DNA from: Stenomitos frigidus ULC18
GTDB taxonomy: Bacteria > Cyanobacteriota > Cyanobacteriia > Leptolyngbyales > Leptolyngbyaceae
NCBI RefSeq assembly: GCF_003003795.1
Contig: NZ_PVWK01000148.1
Coordinates: 1-56,937 of the forward strand
DNA length: 56,937 nt
Direction of reading: 5' to 3'
Part shown: positions 36,003 to 44,767 of the stretch, one piece after another
How the letters are laid out: each line of letters starts with the position of its first letter
Numbering within the stretch: position 1 is the first letter of the stretch
Position numbers and translations under genes: made by a program
The notes under the pieces: model-generated
What the model was told of the DNA's origin: nothing
The model's database searches: none
The model's input: the letters and a program-made list of their open reading frames with translations, nothing else

Positions 36003-37175
36003 ATGGCTAGACCCCGCATTATCGCTCGTTTGAAACGGCTCTGGGCTACGTACCAAAAGCGGCGGCTCGCTGGTTTTACGTTGATTGAGCTGCTGGTGGC
36101 GATGCTGGTAGGAGGCATTATCACTGTGAGCTTGCTGGCTCTGGTCATACAGTTGGTGGATGTTAACCAACGGGATGCATCTCGTAGCGAAACCCAGCGA
36201 GACATGCAGGCCGCCATGAACTACATTGGCCAGGAACTGCGAGAAGCCGTGTTTGTCTATGACGGCGATTGCCTCCAGGGAACGGCAAGCACCCTTACTG
36301 CTACCAACTTTGCCACCGAGTGCCCCGGTTTAGTTAATTACATTCCGGCTGGTCTTACCACCGCTAGCGCTGGCAACACGCCAATCCCTGTCCTTGCCTT
36401 TTGGCGTACCGACCCTCTGCCTCAAGGGTTGATCGCTGCCTGTAAAACCAATTCAGATGCTTTGGATGACACAGCGTTACCAGCCGCAGTCGCAACCGTG
36501 CCCTGTCTTTCGGGTCGAAGCTACACCCTTGTGGTCTACCTCCTCGTTATTGATTCAAGCACCAGCGATACCTGGCAAGGTCGTGCACGGATCGTCCGTT
36601 ACCAGTTAGCTCAGTTTTCGAGTGGCGCGACATCCGGCACGCAAACCAACCAGGGCTATGTCGATCCGCTGTCATCTCCGAGCTCTAGCTTCCAGCAGTG
36701 GCCCTTCCAGTTGGCTACTGTGAGTAATGTTTCTTCTGTCAGTAATGCTCAATCAGCTCGCCCAGCAGGAGCCGATTTGAATGCTGTGATTTTGACGGGT
36801 AATGCAGCCGTGTTGGTCGATTATATAGACGACGGTCTATTAGCTGCATCTTTGGGCAACCCGACACCGTCATGCCTTAATAGAGCAACAGCGTCTAATT
36901 TTTATGCGGCAACGCCTAGAAGTGATGCTTCGTTCAACCCAAGTAATATTCGGAGTTTCTATGCCTGTGTGCGCGGAAAAACCTATCAAGCGCCAGACAC
37001 GGAACAGGGCGTTAACCAGGAAGTACAGGTCTTTTTAGTGGGTAACGTGCAGGGGCGACCAGGCTTCCCGCTGAGAACATCTTTGCCCACTGGCGCGATC
37101 GAAAGTCAGGCGTTCCCGCTATCAACAAGAGTGCTGACGCGAGGTATCGTCAACAAGAGTCCTAAAGCGTCCTAA
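36003..37175 (+). CDS. hpsC: pseudopilin HpsC
   Basis: The protein has 390 residues. A leader of 24 residues ends at the site AG/FTLIELLVAMLVGGIITV. The first mature helix continues into SETQRDMQAAMNYIGQELRE, a pattern shared by PilW/GspJ-type minor pilins and HpsC. The C-terminal domain is large, Thr/Ser-rich, with several cysteines that may form disulfides outside the cell. It lies 40 bases after hpsB. It probably joins HpsB and the next gene product in the secretion pseudopilus tip. Confidence 0.85.
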   Translation: MARPRIIARLKRLWATYQKRRLAGFTLIELLVAMLVGGIITVSLLALVIQLVDVNQRDASRSETQRDMQAAMNYIGQELREAVFVYDGDCLQGTASTLTATNFATECPGLVNYIPAGLTTASAGNTPIPVLAFWRTDPLPQGLIAACKTNSDALDDTALPAAVATVPCLSGRSYTLVVYLLVIDSSTSDTWQGRARIVRYQLAQFSSGATSGTQTNQGYVDPLSSPSSSFQQWPFQLATVSNVSSVSNAQSARPAGADLNAVILTGNAAVLVDYIDDGLLAASLGNPTPSCLNRATASNFYAATPRSDASFNPSNIRSFYACVRGKTYQAPDTEQGVNQEVQVFLVGNVQGRPGFPLRTSLPTGAIESQAFPLSTRVLTRGIVNKSPKAS

Positions 37176-37207
37176 AGAGCAGTCTGTCTAACTGGAGGAA
37201 AACGACG

Positions 37208-37840
37208 ATGAAGCAACGAACGCGCTCAAAGCGCTCAATTGGCGGTTTTACCCTGATCGAGATGCTGGTGGTCATTATTGTCATTGGCGTGTTGTTTGCG
37301 ATCGCGGCTCCCGGCTGGGACACCATTTTGAGCCGTCAGCGCGTTTCTGCTGCCCGCGAACAAATTGCTCAAACGATTCGCGTTGCGCAAAGTGATGCCA
37401 GACGCACTCGTTCACCGAGAGCGGTGGTGTTTGACATGAGCACAGCCAGTAAACCCAGAATTGCTAACGTTCCTTACATTCCGGATGACACCCAGGTGAC
37501 GGCTAGCAAAAATACCGTACTCATTAGCAATACCAGTCCTGCCTGGGCGCTGTTGGGTAATGGTGATGTTGGTTCAGGTGCAATTAAACTCGCTGTGAAC
37601 GGCACAACGACCAATGCCACGAACGGCTATCCTTTACTGATCTTTGACGGAAACGGTACGATCGCTCAAACGCCGCTTGTGCCAACGACGCAAACAATAC
37701 CAAGCGTGATTACAGTCTCGCGGGGCAATACAACAGCTAGAGCCACCGATCGTTGCGTCGTCGTCGATACGCTCTTGGGAGCAATCCGAACGGAGGAAGG
37801 AGCCTTTAACAATAGTACTCAAAGGGGCTGTAAGCCTTAG
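37208..37840 (+). CDS. FimT/GspH-like pseudopilin
   Basis: The protein has 210 residues. A short leader of 13 residues is followed by GG/FTLIEMLVVIIVIGVLFAI, then AAPGWDTILSRQRVSAAREQ, the FimT/GspH pattern. The strong site CTGGAGGAAAACGACG precedes the ATG. It is the last gene of the pseudopilin unit, 32 bases after hpsC, and is followed by a paired-repeat terminator. It has the same type of product as the fourth pseudopilin gene in hps loci; I give no symbol. Confidence 0.85.
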   Translation: MKQRTRSKRSIGGFTLIEMLVVIIVIGVLFAIAAPGWDTILSRQRVSAAREQIAQTIRVAQSDARRTRSPRAVVFDMSTASKPRIANVPYIPDDTQVTASKNTVLISNTSPAWALLGNGDVGSGAIKLAVNGTTTNATNGYPLLIFDGNGTIAQTPLVPTTQTIPSVITVSRGNTTARATDRCVVVDTLLGAIRTEEGAFNNSTQRGCKP

Positions 37841-37850
37841 TCAACACAAA

Positions 37851-37945
37851 GTAGGATGGGCAAGGAATGCGTGCTCATCCAGTCCGTCGAGAGCAATGGG
37901 CATGGGTAAAACCCTTTCCCCATCCTACGAGAAGGGTTTTGTTTG
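37851..37945. terminator. nested inverted repeats ending the hps unit
   Basis: An outer pair GTAGGATGGG (37851-37860) and CCCATCCTAC (37919-37928) overlaps an inner pair AAAACCCTT (37908-37916) and AAGGGTTTT (37932-37940), the latter followed by GTTTG. The two pairs exclude each other. The second looks like a bidirectional terminator between the convergent pseudopilin and ABC binding-protein genes. GTAGGATGGGC-type repeats are common intergenic elements in cyanobacteria. Confidence 0.6.
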
Positions 37946-37948
37946 AGA

Positions 37949-39742
37949 TCAATTGTTGGTCACCTTTAGTTCGTAAACATTCCAGAGCGAACCACGGGTA
38001 TCTAAGCCAGAGAACTGCACGCCTTTGACTCGTTCGCGGATGGCGGAGAGTGCTATGGGTGTGACCAGATGAATCACTGGCAGTTGTTCCTGGACGATCC
38101 GTTGAAAGTCAGCGTAGATCTGTTTGCGTTTGTTCTCGTCGTACTCTCTGGCTCCCGCGACGAACAGGCGATCGATCTCTTTCTCCCAGTCTGAGACGAC
38201 CCAGTTTTTGATGGGTGGCGAACCGACATTGGGACCCTGGTTAAAGTCATGCGAGGTGCCAACGCTCGTCCAGTAATTCGCGCCTTCATTAGGTTCTACG
38301 CCACCTGTGTAGCTGATGAAGTAGCATTCCCAGTTTCGTTGACCCATACTCTCGACCATCACGTTAAAGTCAACCGGATTCAGATCTAGCTGGATGCCAA
38401 TGCGCTTTAAGTCTTGCTGCATTTGTGCGGCGAACTGCTGCCCGGTACGGCTACCTGCAGGCAAGATCATCGTAAACCGAACGCGATTGCCCTCTGCATC
38501 AAACAGTTGACCTTTAGGGTCGTACTTGAACCCGGCATCAGTTAAGAGTGCCTTTGCTTTCTGAGGATTATGCTCATACACCTTCAACCCTTGCTGCGGT
38601 GACAGGAAGTAAGGGCTTTGCACAGAGACGGGTGAATTTTGTAACTCGCCAATGCCACGAAAGAGGTTGTTGATAATGCTCTGGCGATCGAGCGCATAGG
38701 CAACTGCCTGCCGAAACGCTTTGTTGCTGAACCAGCGCGTTTTGATGGGGTCAACGAAGGGTTTGCCATTGGCATTCGTCGCACGATTTTGGTTGAACGC
38801 AATAAAGGTCGTGCCTGAAGCGGCTCCACCGTTGCGGATCTCAAACTTACCGCGACGCTCCTCTCGCTTCAGTAGAGAGAAATCTTCGGGGCGTAACCCA
38901 GCCATGTCTAAATCGCCAGACCGAAAGCGCAACATCCGACCATCACTATTTTCAACAACTTGCCAGATGATGCGATCGATATACGGCAACGTTTCACCCT
39001 GAGCGCCCTTTCGCCAGTAATGAGGATTGCGGCGATAAACGACCCGCTGGCTACTGCTATAGCTCTCGATTGTGTAAGGCCCATTCGTGACAATCTCAGT
39101 CGGTTTGGTATCAGTGCCCCAGGTAGACAAAAAGCGAGGATTGCCGTCTGAGCCTTTAGTAAACACTGTTTGGCGGAGGCTGTGAGCAGGCAGAATCTTG
39201 GCGGTCATTGCCCGTATAAAGGGTGAAGAGGGTTCCGGCAGAATGAACTCCACCCGTCGATCGTCTAACTTTTTAACCTCTGGCAAACGCTTTTTCTCAC
39301 CAATCCGCAGCCCGTCTCGTACATCAGTGGGAATGGTTTCATTCAGATAAATGTCTTTGTAACTGAACAGCACGTCATCTGCCGTCAAGGGCTGCCCATC
39401 TGACCATTTCATGCCTTCTCGCAAGGTGAATGTGATGTGCTTTTTATCTTCAGAGATTTGCCAAGACTCTGCCAGAGCCGGAACCACTTCTGCTGTAATG
39501 CCGTGCTCATCCACCAGCCCATCGAAGGTGAAAGAGAAGACGTTGGGAACGGAGTTGTTGAGCGCTGCATTAAAGGTTTTGGGGTCTGTTGTTGTGCTGA
39601 TCACCAGTTGCGGGATGCGTTCTGCCTGGCTCTTAAGCTGCTGTGGCTGACAGGCAGCAAGGGCGATCGCGACGATCGTTACACTCGCTAAAAGCCAGTA
39701 ACGCCATCGTTGAATGTATGCAAACAGCTTGTACACAGACAC
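37949..39742 (-). CDS. ABC transporter substrate-binding lipoprotein (peptide/nickel, SBP_bac_5)
   Basis: The protein has 597 residues. A lipobox LAAC (Cys31) follows a hydrophobic segment, so it is membrane-anchored on the periplasmic side. Class II periplasmic binding fold: PKTFNAALNN, DGLVDEHGITAEVVPALAES, then TFTLREGMKWSDGQPLTADD in the family signature. It probably binds oligopeptides or a similar solute; the ligand cannot be read. The GTG start is supported by AGGAGA eight bases before it. No permease genes are next to it. Confidence 0.9.
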   Translation of the reverse strand: MSVYKLFAYIQRWRYWLLASVTIVAIALAACQPQQLKSQAERIPQLVISTTTDPKTFNAALNNSVPNVFSFTFDGLVDEHGITAEVVPALAESWQISEDKKHITFTLREGMKWSDGQPLTADDVLFSYKDIYLNETIPTDVRDGLRIGEKKRLPEVKKLDDRRVEFILPEPSSPFIRAMTAKILPAHSLRQTVFTKGSDGNPRFLSTWGTDTKPTEIVTNGPYTIESYSSSQRVVYRRNPHYWRKGAQGETLPYIDRIIWQVVENSDGRMLRFRSGDLDMAGLRPEDFSLLKREERRGKFEIRNGGAASGTTFIAFNQNRATNANGKPFVDPIKTRWFSNKAFRQAVAYALDRQSIINNLFRGIGELQNSPVSVQSPYFLSPQQGLKVYEHNPQKAKALLTDAGFKYDPKGQLFDAEGNRVRFTMILPAGSRTGQQFAAQMQQDLKRIGIQLDLNPVDFNVMVESMGQRNWECYFISYTGGVEPNEGANYWTSVGTSHDFNQGPNVGSPPIKNWVVSDWEKEIDRLFVAGAREYDENKRKQIYADFQRIVQEQLPVIHLVTPIALSAIRERVKGVQFSGLDTRGSLWNVYELKVTNN

Positions 39743-39851
39743 CGTGCTGATCTCCTGACTCGTGAGGTTAACTGGGACAAACTGTAGTGATGATGAGGGG
39801 CGACAGGCGATCGTCTGTGGTGCGATCGTCTATTAGTTTAAAGTCTAGAGC

Positions 39852-41177
39852 CTAGCTTCGCCCTGTGACCGATAGTCCCTCAACAATCAGGGATGGCGTA
39901 AAACAAGAACCGTTCCAATCGGCATCGCCACCCAGTTCAATCAACTGCTTTAGCGCGGTATACACATTGCCCGACACCATCGTATCTTTGACTCGCCCGA
40001 TCACCTCACCGTTTTGGACACGATAGCCCAGATCAACATTGATTGAGAACTCGCCCGAAATCCCTGCGCCACCACCCAGCATCTGGTCAATAATGAGTCC
40101 CTCATCAAGCGTCGCAATCAGTTCTTGGAGCGATTTGCCAGTGGATGCACTGCCCTCAGGCTGAATGATGATGTTAAACAGTCCAGGTGTAGGGTAGCTA
40201 CCCAAACCGGGTCGAAAGCCATTGCCTGTCGTGCCACTACCCAGAACGCGTCCCGTCGTGAAATCGGTGTAGAACAGCTGTAGCACACCACGATCGATAA
40301 AAGTAATGGGACGAGTTGGGATGCCTTCGTCATCAAATGGGCAGCTAAAGGGGCCAATGTTGGGCTGTTGAGACAGCGTTAGGCCTTCAGAAATCACCAG
40401 TTCATTGAGGCGATCGCTCCAGGGTGATGCCCCTTCAAGGACTTGTTTGCCACTTAACGCCGATTGCACCGTGCCCCACAGCATATCGGCGGCCTTGGAG
40501 GTGAAGAGAATGGGCACCCGCCCAGTAAGGGGATGAGTATTGTCTCTTGCCCACTCCAGGCGCTGCAAAATCTGGTGAGCCAACTCGATCGGGTCGAGGC
40601 TGCCTCGCTGCGTTTGCCCATCCGAAACGCACAGAAAATCATCACCGCGCACCCATTCTGCGGAGAGGTAACAACCGAGAGTTGTGTCAGTGTAGCCGCA
40701 GTCTAAGCCATTGGAATTAATCAGGCGCGTAGTTTCTGCTTCACATTCCCATTCGGCGGTGCAGATCAGGTCTGGATTTGCCTCGCGGATGATCGCGATC
40801 GCCTCTCTCCCCCAGGCAACTAATTGATCAACGGGTACGGCTGTGCCCAAGTCTGGGTATTGGTTTTTGGCAGTGCCTGCAAGCTCGATCGTCTCTGGCT
40901 CATTGAGTTGGCTCAATGCGATCGCTCGATCCACTAAGGCTTGTGGTTCTACAGGCCCGTAAGCAACCGCCAAACCAGGACACCCATTCCGCCATAGCCG
41001 CAGTGCTGTTCCTTCTGCCTGAGCGCTTTCTAGCTGCTTGAGTCGATTGGCTTCGAAAAAGACGGGGTATGCTAGCGATCGCGACTGTAAGACTTCTGCC
41101 GCTTCTGCCCCTGACTTGGCAGCCAATTCCAGCAGTTGATCTGCTAAGGTTTCGTGTTGCAAGTCGTCGGAACCCAT
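39852..41177 (-). CDS. TldD/PmbA-family metalloprotease subunit
   Basis: The protein has 441 residues. Family features include GTALRLWRNGCPGLAVAYGP near the start, VPILFTSKAADMLWGTVQSA in the middle and a Gly-rich end MLGGGAGISGEFSINVDLGY. The HExxxH zinc motif of TldD is absent, so it is the PmbA (TldE)-like partner. TldD/E complexes cleave unfolded peptides and RiPP precursors. The ATG at 41177 fits the family; a TTG nine codons earlier is possible. No tldD gene lies nearby. Confidence 0.88.
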   Translation of the reverse strand: MGSDDLQHETLADQLLELAAKSGAEAAEVLQSRSLAYPVFFEANRLKQLESAQAEGTALRLWRNGCPGLAVAYGPVEPQALVDRAIALSQLNEPETIELAGTAKNQYPDLGTAVPVDQLVAWGREAIAIIREANPDLICTAEWECEAETTRLINSNGLDCGYTDTTLGCYLSAEWVRGDDFLCVSDGQTQRGSLDPIELAHQILQRLEWARDNTHPLTGRVPILFTSKAADMLWGTVQSALSGKQVLEGASPWSDRLNELVISEGLTLSQQPNIGPFSCPFDDEGIPTRPITFIDRGVLQLFYTDFTTGRVLGSGTTGNGFRPGLGSYPTPGLFNIIIQPEGSASTGKSLQELIATLDEGLIIDQMLGGGAGISGEFSINVDLGYRVQNGEVIGRVKDTMVSGNVYTALKQLIELGGDADWNGSCFTPSLIVEGLSVTGRS

Positions 41178-41210
41178 AGTGTGTGAGCGAACGGGACGGA
41201 GCAAGGGCGA

Positions 41211-41242
41211 TTAGCTTTCAGCTTTCAGCGGTCAGCGTTTAG
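41211..41242. repeat. heptanucleotide repeat, CAGCTTT/CAGCGGT type
   Basis: Seven-base units (AGCTTTC, AGCTTTC, AGCGGTC, AGCGTTT) in the gap between the TldD/PmbA and tab2 genes. The same unit family lies at 25770-25794, 48722-48752 and 50660-50690. Confidence 0.55.
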
Positions 41243-41286
41243 AGCAGGCTCTCATGCCAACGGCTGTTTGACCGCTAAAGATCACT

Positions 41287-42150
41287 TTACGCTAAGTTGA
41301 CCGTCTGCAATAGCCAAAATCCAGCGAAGGCTTCTGCTTCAGGATTGGCCTGAATGGCAAGAAAATGAACGCCGCGAACCTGCTGTTTGGCTGTTTCAAA
41401 GTTTTTTGCTTCGGTCTGCATTTGCGGTTTGGCGAGGCTGGCAAGATTCCAGCGATCGTTCAACCCTGTTTCTAGCAACAAGCGTGTGGGATACTCACTG
41501 TCAAACCTGACGCCTGCCACCTCTAGCCCCGACATCCACGCAGCTAATGGAGTTGCCCGTGTGGAAAAGATTAGCAGTCCCGGAATTTGGGCGTCTGGCG
41601 GTAGCCCCGCGAGCCCCAGAGGAAAGGCTTCGCCAAAGTCGATCGCCCACTCGTTCATTTCGGCAAGAGCGCTTGCTGACAAAGTGACGAACTGCCACTT
41701 CTCTCCCAGTAAGGCATCTGGCAGCGTCTGTGGCGGTGTCTTGGCAAAGCTAACGGATGGATTGGTGCCTGGCTGAAATCCTGGCAGTGCTGGATAGACC
41801 TCTTGAAGACGCTGCTGCAGCCACTGGTTGAGCACAAACGTCCGTTGGCTAAGCTGAGCCGGAATGCCTAACTCCTGGCAAGCTTTGGCAATCATGTTGT
41901 TCATGGCCTGCCGAAAGAAGCGAATCTTGTCAGGAGGGCTGGGAGCCTGAGCGATCGCGGCCTCAATCACATCCTTTAGCCGCACTGAATTGACTTCCGC
42001 ACTGGAGCAGAACTCAGAGTAGCGAAAGAGCGAGTCAGGTTCGCGATCGACACTCAGCGGGCTTTCGCAAACCAGCACTTCCCAAATTTTTTTCTTGTTC
42101 TCATCCAGAAGTGGACGGGAGTAGAAGTCGAGTTCCCAGACGGTGAGCAT
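41287..42150 (-). CDS. Tab2/Atab2-family RNA-binding protein (DUF1092)
   Basis: The protein has 287 residues and matches the family from its start (VWELDFYSRPLLDENKKKIW) through KIRFFRQAMNNMIAKACQEL to the end FLAIQANPEAEAFAGFWLLQ. In algae and plants Tab2/Atab2 is needed for translation of psaB mRNA and photosystem I assembly; the cyanobacterial homologue is presumed to act similarly. Its ATG directly abuts a repeat tract (42151-42202) and has no Shine-Dalgarno. The upstream gene overlaps it by 50 bases, so translation may depend on coupling. Confidence 0.9.
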   Translation of the reverse strand: MLTVWELDFYSRPLLDENKKKIWEVLVCESPLSVDREPDSLFRYSEFCSSAEVNSVRLKDVIEAAIAQAPSPPDKIRFFRQAMNNMIAKACQELGIPAQLSQRTFVLNQWLQQRLQEVYPALPGFQPGTNPSVSFAKTPPQTLPDALLGEKWQFVTLSASALAEMNEWAIDFGEAFPLGLAGLPPDAQIPGLLIFSTRATPLAAWMSGLEVAGVRFDSEYPTRLLLETGLNDRWNLASLAKPQMQTEAKNFETAKQQVRGVHFLAIQANPEAEAFAGFWLLQTVNLA

Positions 42151-42592
42151 GGAGGTGAGGTGAGAGGGGTGAGGTGAGAGGGGTGAGGTGAGAGGGGTGA
42201 GGAAGTGTTTTTTGTTTTTGGAGGAGGACTTTGCGTAGACCGATGAGCATGCGATCGATGGTGGCTAGTTTTGTATCAAGTGCTGTGTATCGGTCACTCG
42301 ATAAGTAGCTAAGCCGATGGCAGATTTCTAGTTGAGTATCCAATTCGCTGGTGGAGCCAATGGCGATTCGTATAAACTGGGCAAATTCTACTGTTCCCCT
42401 CGCTGCACCTTCAGACAGATTACTAGGAATTGACACAGCAGCGCGTCGCATCTGCGAAATCAGACCAAACCGCTCATCAGCCGGAAAGCCGCTTGTCACT
42501 CCATAAATCTCAGTCGCAAACTCAATACTCTTCTGCCACACCTCCAAGCGTCTATGCGGCTTCTCCACTCTTTCCACTTTCCACTTCCACAT
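42101..42592 (-). CDS. four-helix-bundle protein (S23-like family)
   Basis: The protein has 163 residues. The core (about 13-128) is the four-helix-bundle family first known from rRNA intervening sequences: RRLEVWQKSIEFATEIYGVT, QMRRAAVSIPSNLSEGAARG. Function is unknown. The last 35 residues are encoded by the heptanucleotide repeat (SHLTPLTSPLSPHL) and then by out-of-frame tab2 sequence. The original stop was evidently lost or displaced, giving an overlap with tab2. AAGGAGG touches the ATG, so a GTG five codons later may be the true start. Confidence 0.8.
   Translation of the reverse strand: MWKWKVERVEKPHRRLEVWQKSIEFATEIYGVTSGFPADERFGLISQMRRAAVSIPSNLSEGAARGTVEFAQFIRIAIGSTSELDTQLEICHRLSYLSSDRYTALDTKLATIDRMLIGLRKVLLQKQKTLPHPSHLTPLTSPLSPHLHAHRLGTRLLLPSTSG
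42151..42202. repeat. heptanucleotide tandem repeat, 14-base double unit
   Basis: GTGAGGTGAGAGGG is repeated about 3.5 times. The tract lies immediately upstream of the tab2 ATG and within the 3' end of the four-helix-bundle frame. Confidence 0.8.
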
Positions 42593-42619
42593 CCCTCCTT
42601 ACCCCTCTCACCTCTCACC

Positions 42620-43519
42620 TTACTCCCCAAGAATTGTCTTCCTTGCTCGTTCCTGCCGCGACTCGGCTTCTGCCATCACGTCGGCTGGTTTTTCCAGCAT
42701 TTCGCCGGGGTAGTTTTCGAGCACTTTCGTTGAAAGTGAAATTCTGCCTCTGCCTTCATCAAGGTCAGCAATGATTGCTTTGATGGATTGCCCAACCTGA
42801 AACAGGCCTGCCAGGGATTGGACGTAGTTTTTGCTGATCTGGTTGATGTGGAGCAAGCCCGTGGTACCGCCAAATTCGACAAACACGCCAAAGGGTTTAA
42901 TGCTGGCAACTTTGCCGTCTACCAGTTGCCCAATTTCGAGCTGGCTAAAGCTGGCAGTGCGAGTAGCGAGACGGTTGGAAAGCACGAGTTTGTCGCGCTC
43001 CTGGTCGAGTTCCAGAATACTCGCGCTCAGCGTAGTGCCTTTGAGCGCTTCCAGGTCTTCACGTTCTACCAGGTGCGATCGCGGAATGAAGCCTCGTAGC
43101 CCTTGAATATCGACGGTGACGCCGCCTTTGTTAGCGCCTGTCACTCTTACCTGATAGCTCTGATTACTGTCCTGGGTCTCTGCCAGCCGATCCCAGACTT
43201 GCTTGATTTCTAACTGCTTGAGCGACAGCGTTACCTGACCGTCGCCATCTTGCTCGCGGATAATCAGATACTCGCGTTCTTCGTTGAGGGGCACGATCGC
43301 AGAGGGATCGGTGACACCCCGCAGGCTAGCTTCGTTGGCAGGTAGAAAGGCAAGAGATTTGGCACCAATGTCAACGTAAATTCCATCAATTTCGTAGTTG
43401 ACAGCTTTACCTGTAATGATCTGTCCTTGCTTAAATTGATAGTTGTGTTGTTCAAGCGCCTTCTCAAAGTCCTCCATTGAAAAGGACTCACTGGCTGAAC
43501 GAGTTGATTTAGCTTCCAT
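42620..43519 (-). CDS. rps1b: S1-domain RNA-binding protein (ribosomal protein S1 homologue)
   Basis: The protein has 299 residues with three S1 OB-fold repeats (about 32-100, 115-182 and 196-265), for example GQIITGKAVNYEIDGIYVDI and GQLVDGKVASIKPFGVFVEF. Cyanobacteria carry short S1 proteins that bind mRNA leaders and help Shine-Dalgarno-independent initiation; Rps1b is the smaller paralogue. The family is certain; the choice between Rps1a and Rps1b rests on size. It is upstream of the four-helix-bundle gene, 27 bases apart, probably cotranscribed with it and tab2. Confidence 0.88.
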   Translation of the reverse strand: MEAKSTRSASESFSMEDFEKALEQHNYQFKQGQIITGKAVNYEIDGIYVDIGAKSLAFLPANEASLRGVTDPSAIVPLNEEREYLIIREQDGDGQVTLSLKQLEIKQVWDRLAETQDSNQSYQVRVTGANKGGVTVDIQGLRGFIPRSHLVEREDLEALKGTTLSASILELDQERDKLVLSNRLATRTASFSQLEIGQLVDGKVASIKPFGVFVEFGGTTGLLHINQISKNYVQSLAGLFQVGQSIKAIIADLDEGRGRISLSTKVLENYPGEMLEKPADVMAEAESRQERARKTILGE

Positions 43520-43569
43520 GAGACAAGCGAAACATAGTCGGCTTTCCTACTATAGTCCGGTATGTAAGA

Positions 43570-43606
43570 GAGTTTTGAGTTTTGAATTTTGAGTTTTGAG
43601 TTTTGA
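43570..43606. repeat. heptanucleotide repeat GAGTTTT
   Basis: Five near-perfect copies of GAGTTTT between the S1-domain and hydrolase genes. The same unit is at 25747-25762 and 50793-50808. Confidence 0.85.
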
Positions 43607-43628
43607 ACTACTCCCCACACCCCATTCC

Positions 43629-44372
43629 CTACTCCCCCTTCAACACTCGTCCAAACAACTCTTTCACCTTCTCCCAGGCATCAGCAGCGTCGTTGGGGTT
43701 ATAGTCGGGGCGTTGGTCGCAGAAGAAGCCGTGCCCAGAGGGATAGCGGAAAAAGCGATGGTCGATATGATGCTGTTTGAGGGCGGCTTCAATCTGATCG
43801 ATTTGCTCGACTGGAATGAGGGGATCGGTGGTGCCGAAGAAGGCGTAAAGGGTGCCTTCGATATCTGGGGTGCGAGTGATTGTGGGCGCACCACCGCCGG
43901 GAGTCATGGTCGCAATGCCGCCACCGTAGAAGGATGCTGTGGCTTTGATATCGGGCAAGGTGGCTGCTAGATAGACGATGTGACCACCAAAGCAGAAGCC
44001 GATCGCGCCGATCGCATCCTTTTTAACCGTGGGCAAGGTTCTGAGATAGGCGATCGCAGCTTGAACGTCACTCAGCAACTCATCGGCTTTTGTCGCGTCT
44101 TTGTATTTGCGCCCCAGAACCGTACTGTCTGCATCGTAATTGCCCTCAAACCCAGGAGCAGCACGCTGGAAGATGGCAGGGGCGATCGCTACGTAGCCCT
44201 CTCTCGCAAGGCGCTCGGTCACGTCACGAATGTGGGCATTGACGCCCCAGATTTCTTGAACGACCACAATGCCCGGAAAGCTGCCGCCTGTTGGTTCTGC
44301 AAGATAGGCCTCGATCGACAATTCTCCGTTGGGAAGATGAACGCTGCTTGTCTGAATGGTTTGATTGGGCAT
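43629..44372 (-). CDS. dienelactone hydrolase family protein
   Basis: An alpha/beta hydrolase of 247 residues. The nucleophile is Cys127 in GFCFGGH, with Asp183 (GTTDPLIP) and His214 (PSGHGF) completing the Cys-Asp-His triad of this family. It is cytosolic. Natural substrates in cyanobacteria are unknown; family members open lactones from aromatic degradation. The ATG at 44372 follows AAAGGTGACC and fits the family start; an in-frame start at 44513 adds 47 unsupported residues. Confidence 0.9.
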   Translation of the reverse strand: MPNQTIQTSSVHLPNGELSIEAYLAEPTGGSFPGIVVVQEIWGVNAHIRDVTERLAREGYVAIAPAIFQRAAPGFEGNYDADSTVLGRKYKDATKADELLSDVQAAIAYLRTLPTVKKDAIGAIGFCFGGHIVYLAATLPDIKATASFYGGGIATMTPGGGAPTITRTPDIEGTLYAFFGTTDPLIPVEQIDQIEAALKQHHIDHRFFRYPSGHGFFCDQRPDYNPNDAADAWEKVKELFGRVLKGE

Positions 44373-44767
44373 TTTTTGGTTGGTCACCTTTAGTTTCTGA
44401 TCCAGTTTCTTATCCACGATCGCGGTTAATCTTCGCTTGACGTAATTTCCCTTGACGTAGCTTTTAGCCCGCCTATAATTCAAAAGGTTAATTTCCCTCT
44501 CAGAAGTTGCCACAGATTCCTGAACATCGCAAGTGCGTACGAATGATGTTGTGAGATCAATAACATCGTGGTTCCCAGCCCTCTACCTTTCAGCGTGATA
44601 TTTAGTTGAACGAAGATTTTTTGGTATTGGGAGACTATTGGTTTATCAAGGATTGAAGACAACACCGTATCAGGGATTGCTGCATCTAAGATGGAGTAGA
44701 AGATGTGTGTCCCAACGACTGTGTTGCACCGTTAAACGCTTCCTTTAGAGCGCGTGGAGGCTCTTGC
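44373..44767. other. divergent intergenic region
   Basis: 395 bases between the hydrolase (minus) and GntR (plus) genes. TACGTCAAGGGA/TACGTCAAGCGA occur as a direct repeat at about 44437-44460, possibly an operator. Nothing else could be recognised. Confidence 0.4.
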
